A stretch of DNA of 64,000 bases from Kosakonia arachidis. GTDB lineage: Bacteria > Pseudomonadota > Gammaproteobacteria > Enterobacterales > Enterobacteriaceae. A program made the position numbers and the translations under genes. This document shows, one piece after another, positions 22,106 to 36,388 of the stretch (positions are counted from its first letter, which is position 1; each line of letters begins with the position of its first letter). Location of the stretch: NCBI RefSeq assembly GCF_900116535.1, contig NZ_FPAU01000006.1, forward strand, positions 1 to 64,000, given 5' to 3'. The notes beneath the pieces are model-generated. The model saw only the letters and a list, made by a program, of their open reading frames with translations. It did no database searches and had not been told where the DNA came from.

Positions 22106-22813
22106 ATGGAAGGCTGGCAGCGCGCATTTGTTCTGCATAGTCGTCCCTGGAGCGAAACCAGCCTGATGCTGGACGTCTTCACGGAAGAGTCAGGCCGCGT
22201 GCGCCTTGTTGCCAAAGGCGCACGTTCAAAACGCTCCAGTCTGAAAGGCGCTTTACAGCCTTTTACCCCTCTGTTGGTCCGCTTTAGCGGGCGCGGTGAA
22301 GTTAAAACCCTGCGCAGCGCGGAGGCGGTATCTCTGGCGCTGCCGCTGAGCGGTATCACACTCTACAGCGGTCTCTACGTCAACGAACTTATCTCCAGAG
22401 TGCTGGAGCATGAGACACGCTTTTCGGAACTCTTTTTTGATTATCTGCACTGTATCCAGGCGTTGGCTGGTGCAACCGGCACGCCGGAACCCGTCCTGCG
22501 CCGCTTTGAACTGGCGCTGCTTGGGCATCTCGGTTACGGCGTGGATTTTCTCCACTGCGCGGGCAGCGGCGAACCGGTGGATGATGGTATGACCTACCGC
22601 TACCGGGAAGAGAAGGGCTTTATCGCCAGCGTGGTGCTTGATAACAGCACGTTTACCGGGCGACATCTGCGTGCACTGGCGGAGCGGGAGTTTCCGGATG
22701 CCGACACCCTGCGCGCAGCAAAGCGCTTTACCCGTATTGCGTTAAAGCCGTATCTTGGTGGCAAGCCGCTGAAAAGCCGCGAGCTATTCCGGCAGTTCGT
22801 TCCCAAACGATAG
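22106..22813 (+). CDS. recO: DNA repair protein RecO
   Basis: RecO works with RecR (and RecF) to load RecA on SSB-covered single-stranded DNA and to anneal strands. The N-terminal OB-fold region ([26 protein letters not shown]) is well conserved. The protein is 235 residues against 242 in K-12: it stops right after QFVPKR and lacks the last seven residues. The 122-base spacer after era is also longer than in K-12. There is no sign of a frameshift, so I regard the gene as functional. Confidence 0.95.
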   Translation: MEGWQRAFVLHSRPWSETSLMLDVFTEESGRVRLVAKGARSKRSSLKGALQPFTPLLVRFSGRGEVKTLRSAEAVSLALPLSGITLYSGLYVNELISRVLEHETRFSELFFDYLHCIQALAGATGTPEPVLRRFELALLGHLGYGVDFLHCAGSGEPVDDGMTYRYREEKGFIASVVLDNSTFTGRHLRALAEREFPDADTLRAAKRFTRIALKPYLGGKPLKSRELFRQFVPKR

Positions 22814-22878
22814 CGAAAAAATTACAGGCCTGGTGGGGCGAAGACCGCGCCGGAACCCATAAAAGTACGAGGATTGTC

Positions 22879-23609
22879 ATGGCTGAATTACTGTTAGGCG
22901 TCAATATTGATCACATTGCCACCCTGCGTAACGCGCGAGGGACCGCATACCCGGATCCGGTGCAGGCGGCGTTTATTGCCGAGCAGGCGGGTGCCGATGG
23001 CATCACCGTGCATCTGCGTGAGGATCGCCGCCACATTACCGACCGCGACGTGCGCATTTTGCGCCAGACTCTGCACACACGTATGAATCTGGAAATGGCG
23101 GTCACCGAAGAGATGCTGGCGATCGCCTGTGAAACTAAACCGCACTTTTGCTGCCTTGTGCCGGAAAAACGCCAGGAGGTCACCACTGAAGGTGGGCTGG
23201 ATGTTGCCGGTCAGCGCGAGAAAATGCGTGATGCCTGCCAGCGCCTGGCGGCAGCGGGCATCCTGGTTTCGCTGTTTATCGATGCCGATGATCAACAGAT
23301 TAGCGCCGCCGCCGAGGTTGGTGCGCCCTATATTGAGATCCACACTGGCTGTTATGCCGATGCTAAAACCGATGCGGAACAGGCAAAAGAACTTGAACGC
23401 ATTGCCAAAGCGGCAACCTATGCTGCAAGCCTGGGGCTGAAAGTGAATGCCGGCCACGGCCTGACATATCACAACGTGAAAGCGATCGCTGCACTACCGG
23501 AGATGCACGAGCTGAATATCGGCCATGCGATAATAGGCCGTGCAGTAATGAGTGGTCTGAAAGAAGCGGTGGCCGAAATGAAACGTCTGATGCTGGAAGC
23601 GCGCGGCTA

Positions 23610-23610
<1 letters not shown>
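22879..23610 (+). CDS. pdxJ: pyridoxine 5'-phosphate synthase PdxJ
   Basis: PdxJ condenses 1-deoxy-D-xylulose 5-phosphate with 3-amino-2-oxopropyl phosphate to form pyridoxine 5'-phosphate. The N-terminal [16 protein letters not shown] and C-terminal [11 protein letters not shown] segments are characteristic. The 243 residues match K-12. Its stop codon overlaps the acpS start by one base (TAATG), which indicates coupled translation. Confidence 0.98.
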
Positions 23611-24292
<682 letters not shown>

Positions 24293-24303
24293 TCATTCCC
24301 TGT

Positions 24304-25152
24304 TCAAACCAGTTTTTTTACCAGTTCCTCACTGTGGCGAATACGCCCCGGCGCATGCTCCAGATCCTGCTGCACCAGTGCCATAAACAGTAAGTCTGTT
24401 AGCATCATTTGTGCGCTGGTGGAGGAGATCGCCGCGCTGCGTGTCGCCTGCTCTTCGGCAATGGTATAGAGGCAATGCGACGCGCGCTGTTGCAGCGTGT
24501 TAGGCGTAAAACCGGTAATTGCCAGAACTTTACCGCCCACGCGCAGCGTCTCATCAACGGCCATATTGATCTCCCGCCGTTCGCCGGTATAGGAAACCGG
24601 CAGTAGTAGCTCGCCCGGCTCCATCGCCTGTACGGTCGCCAGCAGAGCGTGCATATCCTGCTCGACGACAGCGTTAATGCCGATTTTCATCAGCTTCCAG
24701 CCGAAGTTGCGTGCAACCAGCCCGGATGCGCCAATCCCCGTCAGGATAATGCGGCGTGCGTTGCGCAGCAGGCATACGCTTTCCAGCAGCTTCTCTTCGC
24801 TGTTGACATCCAGCGAAGCATGCATGGCACTTTGATACTCGTTGATCAGCTTTTCCCCAACGACCCGCAGCGGATCGTCGCCGCGAATTTTGTTATGCAC
24901 CGGAATGGAGTAGGGGTTCGGATTGCTGGCCAATGCTTCGCTGATCGCCAGCTTCATCGCCGGGAAACCTTTAAAATCCATCTTCTGCGCGAATTTCACC
25001 ACGCTCGACTGGCTGACGCCCGCTTCAGCCGCCAGTTGTTGGGAGCTTAAGTGGCGTGCGTGATCGGGTTTTTCCAACAGAAATTCCGCCAGTTTTTTAT
25101 CGCTCTGCGCCAGATCAGGGTAACGCTGGCGAATGCGAATCAAACAGTTCAT
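24304..25152 (-). CDS. yfhH: RpiR/MurR-family transcriptional regulator YfhH
   Basis: An N-terminal helix-turn-helix domain (about residues 1-75, with LAAEAGVSQSSVVKFAQKMDFKG) is followed by a sugar-phosphate-binding SIS domain (about 125-260, with ILTGIGASGLVA). The 282 residues match K-12 YfhH. RpiR-type proteins sense phosphosugars, but the ligand and targets of YfhH are not known to me. Two palindromes lie upstream of the start and could be its operators. Confidence 0.9.
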   Translation of the reverse strand: MNCLIRIRQRYPDLAQSDKKLAEFLLEKPDHARHLSSQQLAAEAGVSQSSVVKFAQKMDFKGFPAMKLAISEALASNPNPYSIPVHNKIRGDDPLRVVGEKLINEYQSAMHASLDVNSEEKLLESVCLLRNARRIILTGIGASGLVARNFGWKLMKIGINAVVEQDMHALLATVQAMEPGELLLPVSYTGERREINMAVDETLRVGGKVLAITGFTPNTLQQRASHCLYTIAEEQATRSAAISSTSAQMMLTDLLFMALVQQDLEHAPGRIRHSEELVKKLV

Positions 25153-25242
25153 AACATCTCCGGGAGGTATAATCAGCCGCTGTAGCTGTACCCGGCTAAG
25201 CGGGCGAAAGAATTTAATATTCCATTAATAGATTATTATTAT

Positions 25243-25272
25243 GAATTAAAAATTCTATTGATACAAAGTATC
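25243..25272. promoter_or_regulatory. paired palindromes upstream of yfhH
   Basis: GAATT-AAA-AATTC (25243-25255) and GATAC-AAA-GTATC (25260-25272) have the same architecture of five-base arms around AAA and are centred 17 bases apart. They lie in the AT-rich gap between the MFS gene and yfhH, about 90 bases upstream of yfhH. A role as operator for an RpiR-type regulator is inference. Confidence 0.4.
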
Positions 25273-25303
25273 GATGAACGGTTTTTGACCAGGATCAGGC
25301 CGC

Positions 25304-26536
25304 TCATAGCGTACGGGATGATTCTACCTGCGACGAGTTATCCAATCGGCGAATCGCCGGCATTAAACTGGCACCAATCGTGGCGATGATCACGGCAAGC
25401 GCGCAGGCCTGCAACACATTCTCACTGCCGTAATGCAATACCAGCGGACCGGCGGCCAGTTCACCCACCGGGATAGCGATAAACGAGCCCATCGCATCGT
25501 AGGCATACACCCGCGCCAGTTTCTCAGGTGGAATATGCATTTGTAGCGATTGCGCCCACGCCACACCGAACAGGCCAAAAGTGACGCCAGCCAGGAAAAA
25601 AGCGGCCATCAGCCAGAGTGTTGATGCAAGCTGGCTGAGCAGGTAAATCGGTACGGCGCAAAGGGCGACCAGCATAACGCCAATAAACAGATCACGGCGT
25701 GGGCGCCAGCGCAGGGCAAGGAACGAACCGGCAATCAGGCCAACGCTCTGCGCGGCAACGATAATGCCCCAACCGGTGCGGCCGAATGAACTATCCGCGA
25801 TCACCGGGCCAAGTACCATGACCACCCCGCTAAACGCAGCATTGATAATGGTGAACTGCACAACGATCGACCAGACCCAGGTGCGGCTGGCAAACTCTTT
25901 CCAGCCATCGCGCAGATCCTGCAGGATGTTGCTCTGCGACACCGCTTTAATGGCATCCACGCGAATGCAGAGGTAAAGCGGCGCTGATGCGGCAAACCCC
26001 AACGCATCAATCGCCAACCCCCAGCCCGGCCCAACGGCGCTAGTCAGGATCCCGCCCAGAGATGCACCAATGACCGTTCCGCTGTAAATACCTAACTGGA
26101 TCAGCGCATTTGCTGACCGCAGATTATGTGCGGGTACGGTTTGTGGCACCAGCGCGGACGACGCGGGCAGCGCAATACCGGTCGCCGCGCCATTAATGGT
26201 ACCAAGCAGGGTAAGGCCAATCACGGTCGCGCTACCTTCAAGCACCATCCACGCCACTGCGCCCTGTGAAAGCGCAGCGACAACGGAGGAAGCAACCAGT
26301 ACCAGGCTGCGTGAATAGCGATCTGCCAGCACACCACCAAGTAATAAAAAGGCGACATTAAACAGCGAACGTGCGGCCACCACTAACCCCAAATCGGCGG
26401 CGGACCCGCCAATATCCAATACGGCAAAAGCCAACGCAATCGGTGCGATCCCATTGCCGAGCACGGTCAGCAAGCGGGCAAAAAATAGATGGCGAAACGG
26501 AGCAAAGTGAAAGGCGCGAGGAGGAGATATCGTCAT
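25304..26536 (-). CDS. MFS transporter of the DHA3 / EntS-like type
   Basis: This 410-residue protein has about 12 membrane segments and the MFS loop 2-3 motif GGVLADRYSRS. The overall pattern (FRHLFFARLLTVLGNGIAPIA at the start, a central loop near 200-215) is that of the MFS_3/DHA3 group, which contains the enterobactin exporter EntS and macrolide efflux pumps. I do not recognise the substrate. It is not part of the K-12 locus, where yfhH and pgpC are neighbours, so it looks like an accessory insertion. No good ribosome-binding site precedes the ATG, but no other methionine is near. No Fur box is seen upstream. Confidence 0.8.
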   Translation of the reverse strand: MTISPPRAFHFAPFRHLFFARLLTVLGNGIAPIALAFAVLDIGGSAADLGLVVAARSLFNVAFLLLGGVLADRYSRSLVLVASSVVAALSQGAVAWMVLEGSATVIGLTLLGTINGAATGIALPASSALVPQTVPAHNLRSANALIQLGIYSGTVIGASLGGILTSAVGPGWGLAIDALGFAASAPLYLCIRVDAIKAVSQSNILQDLRDGWKEFASRTWVWSIVVQFTIINAAFSGVVMVLGPVIADSSFGRTGWGIIVAAQSVGLIAGSFLALRWRPRRDLFIGVMLVALCAVPIYLLSQLASTLWLMAAFFLAGVTFGLFGVAWAQSLQMHIPPEKLARVYAYDAMGSFIAIPVGELAAGPLVLHYGSENVLQACALAVIIATIGASLMPAIRRLDNSSQVESSRTL

Positions 26537-26716
26537 TGTGGCAGTGGATTATGGTTGCATGCTGGCAGTGTAGAGCATCCGGCAATGAACAACATCTGAT
26601 TATTATCCGGGGTGGCTATTACCGGAAATATGAGGATCTATCTGTTAGGCTATGAAACAGTGATCGCCACAACCGGAGATTGGCGGTCAGGGATAAACCA
26701 GGCTGAGGGATAACAT

Positions 26717-27352
26717 TTGTCTACCACTGAGCGCCGCGTCGTTTTTTTTGACCTCGATGGCACACTGCATCAGCAGGATATGTTCGGGACATTTTTGCGC
26801 TATTTGCTGCGCCATCATCCACTTAATGCCTTACTGGTATTGCCGCTGTTGCCAGTGATTATCGGCGGGTTATTGATCAAAGGACGTGCTGCGCGCTGGC
26901 CGATGAGCTTGCTGCTGTGGGGATGTACGTTTGGGCACAGCGAGCGCCATTTGCTCGTGCTCCAGCAGAAATTTGTCGCCTGGTTTCGCGGGCATGTAAC
27001 GGCATTTCCGGTCGTCCAGACAAGGCTGACCAACTACCTTGCGGCAGCAGATGCAGATATCTGGCTGATTACCGGTTCGCCGCAATCGTTAGTGGAACAG
27101 GTCTATTTCGACACGCCCTGGCTGCCGCGCGTGAATCTGATTGCCAGCCAAATCAAACGGCGTAACGGCGGCTGGGTATTAACAATGCGCTGTCTGGGCC
27201 ATGAAAAGGTTGCGCAGTTAGAGCGTAAAATCGGCACGCCGCTGCGCCTGTACAGTGGTTACAGCGATAGCAAGCAGGATAATCCGTTGCTCTATTTCTG
27301 TCAGCACCGCTGGCGTGTTACGCCGCGCGGTGAACTGCAACAACTGGAGTAG
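26717..27352 (+). CDS. pgpC: phosphatidylglycerophosphatase C PgpC (YfhB)
   Basis: PgpC dephosphorylates phosphatidylglycerophosphate to phosphatidylglycerol. The HAD-family motif I FFDLDGTLHQQD is near the N-terminus and the later acidic motif (YSGYSDSKQDNPLL) completes the site. A hydrophobic segment around residues 34-52 fits membrane association. The start is TTG, as in K-12. The 211 residues match the K-12 protein. Confidence 0.93.
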   Translation: MSTTERRVVFFDLDGTLHQQDMFGTFLRYLLRHHPLNALLVLPLLPVIIGGLLIKGRAARWPMSLLLWGCTFGHSERHLLVLQQKFVAWFRGHVTAFPVVQTRLTNYLAAADADIWLITGSPQSLVEQVYFDTPWLPRVNLIASQIKRRNGGWVLTMRCLGHEKVAQLERKIGTPLRLYSGYSDSKQDNPLLYFCQHRWRVTPRGELQQLE

Positions 27353-27377
27353 TGCCTGAGTGGGGCGCTGTGTATAA

Positions 27378-27926
<549 letters not shown>

Positions 27927-27968
27927 CGAGACGAAGCTGCTGTCCAGCAATTCACGTTGCCGAAAAAA

Positions 27969-29528
27969 TTAGCGATTTACTTTTAGCGGATTTTTTACCA
28001 ATGCTTCGGGGACCAGTAACGGGTTACGCAGGAAGTCAGCGTTGGGCGTCAGCGTGTTGAAGGGCGCCACGCCGTAATTCGGGCGGTTAAGTTCATCTGT
28101 CGAGACTGCCGGATAACTCTGCGCCAGTTGCAGGGTTTTGGTGGCTAGCTTCTCTTTTTCCAGCAGATAACCCACCAGGCTAATTTCGTACTTACGAATA
28201 TTTTCCACATAAGAATAAGCTTCGTGACCACGGGCGTAACCGTAAGTCAGCTTGCTGTAATAAGGTTTCTGGCTCAGCAGCGGCAGCCGCTGTTTGACAT
28301 CGGCCCAACTATCGGGATTGCCTTTGGTTTTCGCCGTCAGTGCCCGGGCATCAAGCATATGCGCGTAACCCATATTGTAGGCCGCCAACGCAAACCAGAT
28401 TTTCTCATCCTGCGGCACACTATCCGGCACTTTGCTCATCATATCCAGCAGATAACGTGCCCCGCCGCTGATGCTTTGTTCCGCATCGGTACGATCGCTT
28501 AAGCCCAGACTCTGCGCCGTATTTTTGGTCAACATCATCAGACCGCGCACGCCGGTGGGGGAGGTAGCCTGCGAATCCCAGTGCGACTCCTGGTAAGAAA
28601 TGGCCGCCAACAACCGCCAGTCGATCTCCTGGGCATATTTTTCAAAGATCGGCTGAAGATCTGGCAATACGCTGTCTACTGCGCGCAGGAAAGTGCGCGT
28701 ATCCACATAGTCAAAATCTTCGCCGTGGCCGAGGTATTTCTCCTCCAGTCGGGCGAGCGTGCCGTCTTCATTCATATTATTGAAGAAGTCGAGCATTGCC
28801 GCTGACAGCGTATTATCGTCATCACGTTTGCTAAACCAGGTGACTGGCTGTTCATCGGTGATATCCAGCGCGACGGCCAGTTCCGGATGAACGCGCTGGA
28901 ACAGGCTGATTGCCACTGAATCGGCAACAGTGTAACTCAGTTTGCCCTCGACAACCTGTTCAAGCAGCGCCGTCGTGCCCAGTTTTTCGTCCACTTTCCA
29001 GCTTAAGTCCGGGTACTTTTTCTCTTTAAGCTCGCGCAGATCATCCAGTGCAACATGGCCAGGGGTGATGGTTAACTGATCGGCGGTGATCGATTGCAGT
29101 GAGCGTGGGCGATAGCTGCCAACCCGATAAACCAGTTGTTGCGAAACTGAGTAGTAGACGGGGCCAGTCTGGTAGTTTTTGATACGTTCGCTGTTATAGA
29201 CAAGGCCAGCAGCGAGCATATCGGCGTCATTGTTATCGAGATCGTCGAAAAGCTGGCTGATGTTCTGCCGTACGGTCACTTTCAGTTTGACACCAAGGTA
29301 ATCAGCAAAATGCTGGGCCAGATCGTAATCCAGTCCGGTGGCTTTCCCGTCAATGACGGCATAGCTCAGCGGACTGGAAAGTGTACTGATGCGCAACTCC
29401 CCGCGTGCTTTGATCGCCGCGATGCGATTGTCGGCTTTACCGAACCAGGGAATGGAAGGCCACAGGGCCGCTGCCAGCAGCAGGGTAACAATGCCGATGA
29501 GCAGATAATTAATCTTAAATTTTTTCAA
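27969..29528 (-). CDS. mltF: membrane-bound lytic murein transglycosylase F
   Basis: MltF cleaves peptidoglycan glycan strands with formation of 1,6-anhydro ends. An N-terminal signal/anchor is followed by an SBP_bac_3-like regulatory domain (about residues 40-270) and an SLT goose-lysozyme-like catalytic domain (about 290-440) with the catalytic glutamate in [19 protein letters not shown]. The 519 residues match K-12 in length, but the last 40 residues differ. It is divergent from purL. Confidence 0.96.
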   Translation of the reverse strand: MKKFKINYLLIGIVTLLLAAALWPSIPWFGKADNRIAAIKARGELRISTLSSPLSYAVIDGKATGLDYDLAQHFADYLGVKLKVTVRQNISQLFDDLDNNDADMLAAGLVYNSERIKNYQTGPVYYSVSQQLVYRVGSYRPRSLQSITADQLTITPGHVALDDLRELKEKKYPDLSWKVDEKLGTTALLEQVVEGKLSYTVADSVAISLFQRVHPELAVALDITDEQPVTWFSKRDDDNTLSAAMLDFFNNMNEDGTLARLEEKYLGHGEDFDYVDTRTFLRAVDSVLPDLQPIFEKYAQEIDWRLLAAISYQESHWDSQATSPTGVRGLMMLTKNTAQSLGLSDRTDAEQSISGGARYLLDMMSKVPDSVPQDEKIWFALAAYNMGYAHMLDARALTAKTKGNPDSWADVKQRLPLLSQKPYYSKLTYGYARGHEAYSYVENIRKYEISLVGYLLEKEKLATKTLQLAQSYPAVSTDELNRPNYGVAPFNTLTPNADFLRNPLLVPEALVKNPLKVNR

Positions 29529-29694
29529 TCAGTTAATTCTCTGCGCAGTGCTTTGCTTCAGAATATTTTTTACCGTGGTAACGCCAGAGTTTGTCGGTGA
29601 TTGAGCGGCATTTTGCGCAACAAAACGCCAGTTGGCAACTAATTAGAGCAGTCGGCGACAGCTATTGTTAAAAAACCAGACGTGGTTTATTTCG

Positions 29695-29710
29695 ACGCAA
29701 ACGGTTTCGT
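29695..29710. promoter_or_regulatory. PurR operator of purL
   Basis: A 16-base box beginning ACGCAAACG matches the PurR consensus at 14 of 16 positions and is nearly palindromic. It lies where the -35 region of the purL promoter is expected, ahead of the TATAAT at 29728, so PurR would block RNA polymerase directly. Confidence 0.88.
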
Positions 29711-29727
29711 CGCCGCGCACTATTCTC

Positions 29728-29733
29728 TATAAT
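29728..29733 (+). promoter_or_regulatory. purL -10 element
   Basis: A perfect TATAAT lies 17 bases after the PurR box and about 64 bases before the purL ATG. The -35 hexamer overlaps the PurR operator and is weak. Confidence 0.75.
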
Positions 29734-29796
29734 GACGCCCGTTTTCCCCCTGGTGCACACTTAAAGCGTCCCTGACGCTTCGAAGACGAGAGACTT

Positions 29797-33684
<3,888 letters not shown>

Positions 33685-33700
33685 CCGACTGTTGCAGACA

Positions 33701-33733
33701 AGCCCTCTTCCTTCGTGAAGGGGGCTTTTTTTT
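33701..33733 (+). terminator. purL terminator
   Basis: AGCCCTCTTC pairs with GAAGGGGGCT and is followed by eight T, 17 bases after the purL stop codon. Confidence 0.9.
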
Positions 33734-33743
33734 GCCTGCTTAC

Positions 33744-33761
33744 TGTCAGCATTTCCCGACA
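33744..33761. promoter_or_regulatory. GlrR binding site 1 upstream of glmY
   Basis: TGTC-N10-GACA matches the GlrR consensus perfectly. It lies about 220 bases upstream of the glmY start, at enhancer distance for a sigma54 activator. GlrR is encoded three genes downstream. Confidence 0.82.
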
Positions 33762-33776
33762 ACAGATATTCCTTAC

Positions 33777-33794
33777 TGTCTCCCAAAAGAGACA
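33777..33794. promoter_or_regulatory. GlrR binding site 2 upstream of glmY
   Basis: This is a second perfect TGTC-N10-GACA box, centred 33 bases (about three helical turns) after the first, so both can lie on one face of the DNA. Confidence 0.82.
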
Positions 33795-33839
33795 TTTAAT
33801 TTATTGATTATTAATGAGTTATTTTTGGTGGTTAATGGG

Positions 33840-33857
33840 TGTTGCTGATTAGCGACA
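33840..33857. promoter_or_regulatory. GlrR binding site 3 upstream of glmY
   Basis: TGTT-N10-GACA differs from the GlrR consensus in one base and is centred 63 bases after site 2. Three activator sites upstream of glmY are known in E. coli. The AT-rich stretch between site 3 and the promoter would suit IHF-induced bending, but I did not define an IHF site. Confidence 0.65.
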
Positions 33858-33945
33858 GATTGGTGAAATGATAAACATTTTTGTTTTGTCGCTTAGAGGT
33901 AAAAATACATTACTAATCAATATATTAAAATAATGATTTATACAT

Positions 33946-33961
33946 TGGCATAATACATGCA
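33946..33961 (+). promoter_or_regulatory. sigma54 promoter of glmY, overlapping a sigma70-like one
   Basis: TGGCA and TGCA elements place GG and GC exactly 10 bases apart, as in the -24/-12 sigma54 consensus, and end 11 bases before the glmY 5' end. A sigma70-like CATAAT (33960-33965) with a weak TTTATA 17 bases upstream overlaps it, as reported for E. coli glmY. Confidence 0.82.
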
Positions 33962-33972
33962 TAATAACAGTC

Positions 33973-34161
33973 AGTGGCTCATTCACCTTCTTATGTCAGC
34001 CCCTTCGGGACGCGCTACATAAACTCAGAATGACGCACTTAAAGGTGCCTGCCGTCCAACTGCTGATCATTGCATAGCTTTATCAGATATCGGGCGAAAC
34101 GTCGAGTTAGGCACCGCCTAATTTTTAAACAGAGCCGGGTTAATGCCCGGCTTTGTTGTTT
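33973..34161 (+). ncRNA. glmY: small regulatory RNA GlmY
   Basis: The sequence matches E. coli GlmY over nearly its whole length, from AGTGGCTCATTCACC through GTCAGCCCCTTCGGGAC and GCCTGCCGTCCAACTGC to the terminator. GlmY sequesters the adaptor RapZ and so protects the homologous sRNA GlmZ, which activates glmS translation when glucosamine-6-phosphate is low. The terminator stem AGCCGGG / CCCGGCT with a T-rich tail closes it. It sits directly before glrK, with GlrR sites and a sigma54 promoter upstream. The 5' end is inferred from the promoter and the E. coli RNA. Confidence 0.95.
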
Positions 34162-34217
34162 CTGTCATTTACTAAATCAGTTAGCATTCCGGTATCTTTT
34201 TTGGTGAGAGTACTGTA

Positions 34218-35651
34218 TTGAAACGCTTGCCTGTTTTTCCCCGCTCGCTGCGCCAACTGGTCATGATGGCGTTCCTGCTGATTTTATTACCGCTGCTGGT
34301 TTTGGCCTGGCAGGCGTGGCAAAGCCTGAACGCGCTCAGCGCACAGGCGCTGCAAACCAACCGCACCACGCTGATTGACGCACGTCGTAGTGAAGCGATG
34401 ACCAATGCTGCGCTCGAAATGGAGCGCAGCTATCGACAGTATTGCGTGCTGGATGACGCGACGCTGGCGCGGGTTTACCAGAACCAGCGTAAACGCTACA
34501 GCGAAATGCTTGATGCGCATGCGGGCGTGCTGCCAGATGACAAACTCTACCAGGCGTTACGCCAGGATCTCAGCGATCTTTCCCAGTTGCAGTGTAAAAA
34601 CAGCGGTCCATCAGCAGCGGCTTCCGCTCAGCTTGAAGCCTTTGCCGCCGCTAATACTGATATGGTGCAATCGACCCGCGCAGTGGTGTTCTCACGCGGG
34701 CAGCAATTGCAACAGGAGATCGCCGAACGTGGACAGTTTTTCGGCTGGCAGGCGCTGGTACTATTCCTGGTAAGTCTGGGTTTGATGCTGTTATTTACCC
34801 GTATGATTATCGGCCCGGTGAAGGGAATCGAACGGATGATCAACCGGCTGGGAGAAGGGCGATCTCTGGGCCACTCTGTCGTGTTTAAAGGGCCGCGTGA
34901 ACTGCGTTATGTCGGCGAACGGATTATCTGGCTCAGTGAAAGGCTGGCCTGGCTGGAATCCCAACGTCATCAATTTTTACGCCATCTTTCCCATGAACTC
35001 AAAACGCCGCTCGCCAGTATGCGCGAAGGGACGGAACTGCTTGCTGATGAAGTGGTTGGGCCGCTGACGGTGGAGCAGAAAGAGGTAGTGGAGATCCTTG
35101 ATGCCAGCAGCCGCAATCTGCAAAAGCTGATTGAACAACTGCTCGATTACAACCGCAAACTGGCGGATGGCGCGGTCGAACTGGAACAGGTGGCGCTGGA
35201 ACCGTTGATTGATATGGTGATCTCCGCTCACAGTTTACCGGCACGAGCTAAAATGATGCATACCGAGATCGCGCTGGATGCGGCAAGCTGCCAGGCCGAA
35301 CCCATGCTGTTGATGAGCGTGCTGGATAATCTTTACTCCAACGCGGTGCACTATGGTGCTGAATCCGGTACCATTTATCTGCACAGTTTTACAGCCGATA
35401 ACCGGCTTTGTATTGAAGTGGCAAATACTGGTACGCCGATCCCTGAAAGCGAACGAGAGATGATTTTTGAACCTTTCTTTCAGGGAAGCCACCAAAGGAA
35501 AGGGGCGGTGAAAGGAAGCGGATTAGGGTTAAGTATCGCCAGAGATTGCCTCCGCCGTATGCAGGGTGAGCTGCAACTGGTGGCGGACGGCAAAGCCGAT
35601 GTCTGTTTCCGTATTGAGTTACCGCTTAATACGCCGGAAAAATCTATTTAA
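34218..35651 (+). CDS. glrK: two-component sensor histidine kinase GlrK (QseE)
   Basis: GlrK is the inner-membrane kinase that phosphorylates GlrR. Membrane segments lie at about residues 15-33 and 172-190 around a periplasmic sensor region. A HAMP-like linker, the phosphoacceptor motif RHLSHELKTPLASMREG and the ATP-binding N and G boxes (NLYSNAVHY, GSGLGLSIARD) follow. The start is a TTG, which places the protein in register with K-12. The stop overlaps the next start as TAATG. Confidence 0.95.
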   Translation: MKRLPVFPRSLRQLVMMAFLLILLPLLVLAWQAWQSLNALSAQALQTNRTTLIDARRSEAMTNAALEMERSYRQYCVLDDATLARVYQNQRKRYSEMLDAHAGVLPDDKLYQALRQDLSDLSQLQCKNSGPSAAASAQLEAFAAANTDMVQSTRAVVFSRGQQLQQEIAERGQFFGWQALVLFLVSLGLMLLFTRMIIGPVKGIERMINRLGEGRSLGHSVVFKGPRELRYVGERIIWLSERLAWLESQRHQFLRHLSHELKTPLASMREGTELLADEVVGPLTVEQKEVVEILDASSRNLQKLIEQLLDYNRKLADGAVELEQVALEPLIDMVISAHSLPARAKMMHTEIALDAASCQAEPMLLMSVLDNLYSNAVHYGAESGTIYLHSFTADNRLCIEVANTGTPIPESEREMIFEPFFQGSHQRKGAVKGSGLGLSIARDCLRRMQGELQLVADGKADVCFRIELPLNTPEKSI

Positions 35652-36388
35652 TGAATCTATATCTGGTGAGTATGTTGCATCTCTTTACCCGCGTGGTTAA
35701 CGTGGTTACACAGCAAAATGTATGGCTTCGTGCGCTTCCCTGCCTGTTACTGGCGGGCTGCGTGACGCAGAAGCCGCAAAGCGCCATTCATGATGACCAG
35801 GAAGTGAGACTGCCTGATCATCAGCTGGCTGATTTTCTGGCAACGGATTGTGAGGATATCTGGACCTTATCGGGACCGGACGTTGACAATAACCCACTCT
35901 ACTGGCTGCGCAGCATGGATTGTGCCCGGCGTTTAGCACCAGCGGCAGCGCGTGCAGAAGCGCGTTCATGGTCTGATGAAAGCTGGCAGTCCACTTTCCG
36001 ACGCGGTATTTTGCTCTCCAGCGCAAAGATTTCGCCGCTGGAACGTCGGGAATATAACGACAAGCTGGACGCCTTAAGCCCGGTTATCCCGGCGCAAGTT
36101 CGTCCGATCTTTCAGCTCTGGCGCGACGGTGAAGCCTCGAAATTACAGCTCGCCGATGAGCGTAGTCGCTACGGTAAACTTCAACAATCCACCGACAGCG
36201 AGCTGGACAGTCTGCGTCAGCAGCAGCAGTTCCTGCGCGAACAACTGGAAACGACCACGCGCAAACTAGAAACTCTTACCGATATTGAGCGTCGCCTCTC
36301 CACACGCAGCAAACCTGCCTCTACCGATCTGCCCGATAATATTCACACGCCGAAAACGGATGCGACTCAGGAGGATGTGAAACCATGA
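35651..36388 (+). CDS. qseG: outer-membrane lipoprotein QseG (YfhG)
   Basis: QseG is a lipoprotein encoded between kinase and regulator that modulates GlrK. The signal peptide ends in the lipobox LLAGC, and the +2 residue is Val, which predicts the outer membrane. A glutamine-rich coiled-coil-like region covers about residues 175-220. The N-terminus is longer than in K-12: an ATG at 35672 is an alternative start. The stop overlaps glrR as ATGA, so all three genes are translationally coupled. Confidence 0.88.
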   Translation: MNLYLVSMLHLFTRVVNVVTQQNVWLRALPCLLLAGCVTQKPQSAIHDDQEVRLPDHQLADFLATDCEDIWTLSGPDVDNNPLYWLRSMDCARRLAPAAARAEARSWSDESWQSTFRRGILLSSAKISPLERREYNDKLDALSPVIPAQVRPIFQLWRDGEASKLQLADERSRYGKLQQSTDSELDSLRQQQQFLREQLETTTRKLETLTDIERRLSTRSKPASTDLPDNIHTPKTDATQEDVKP

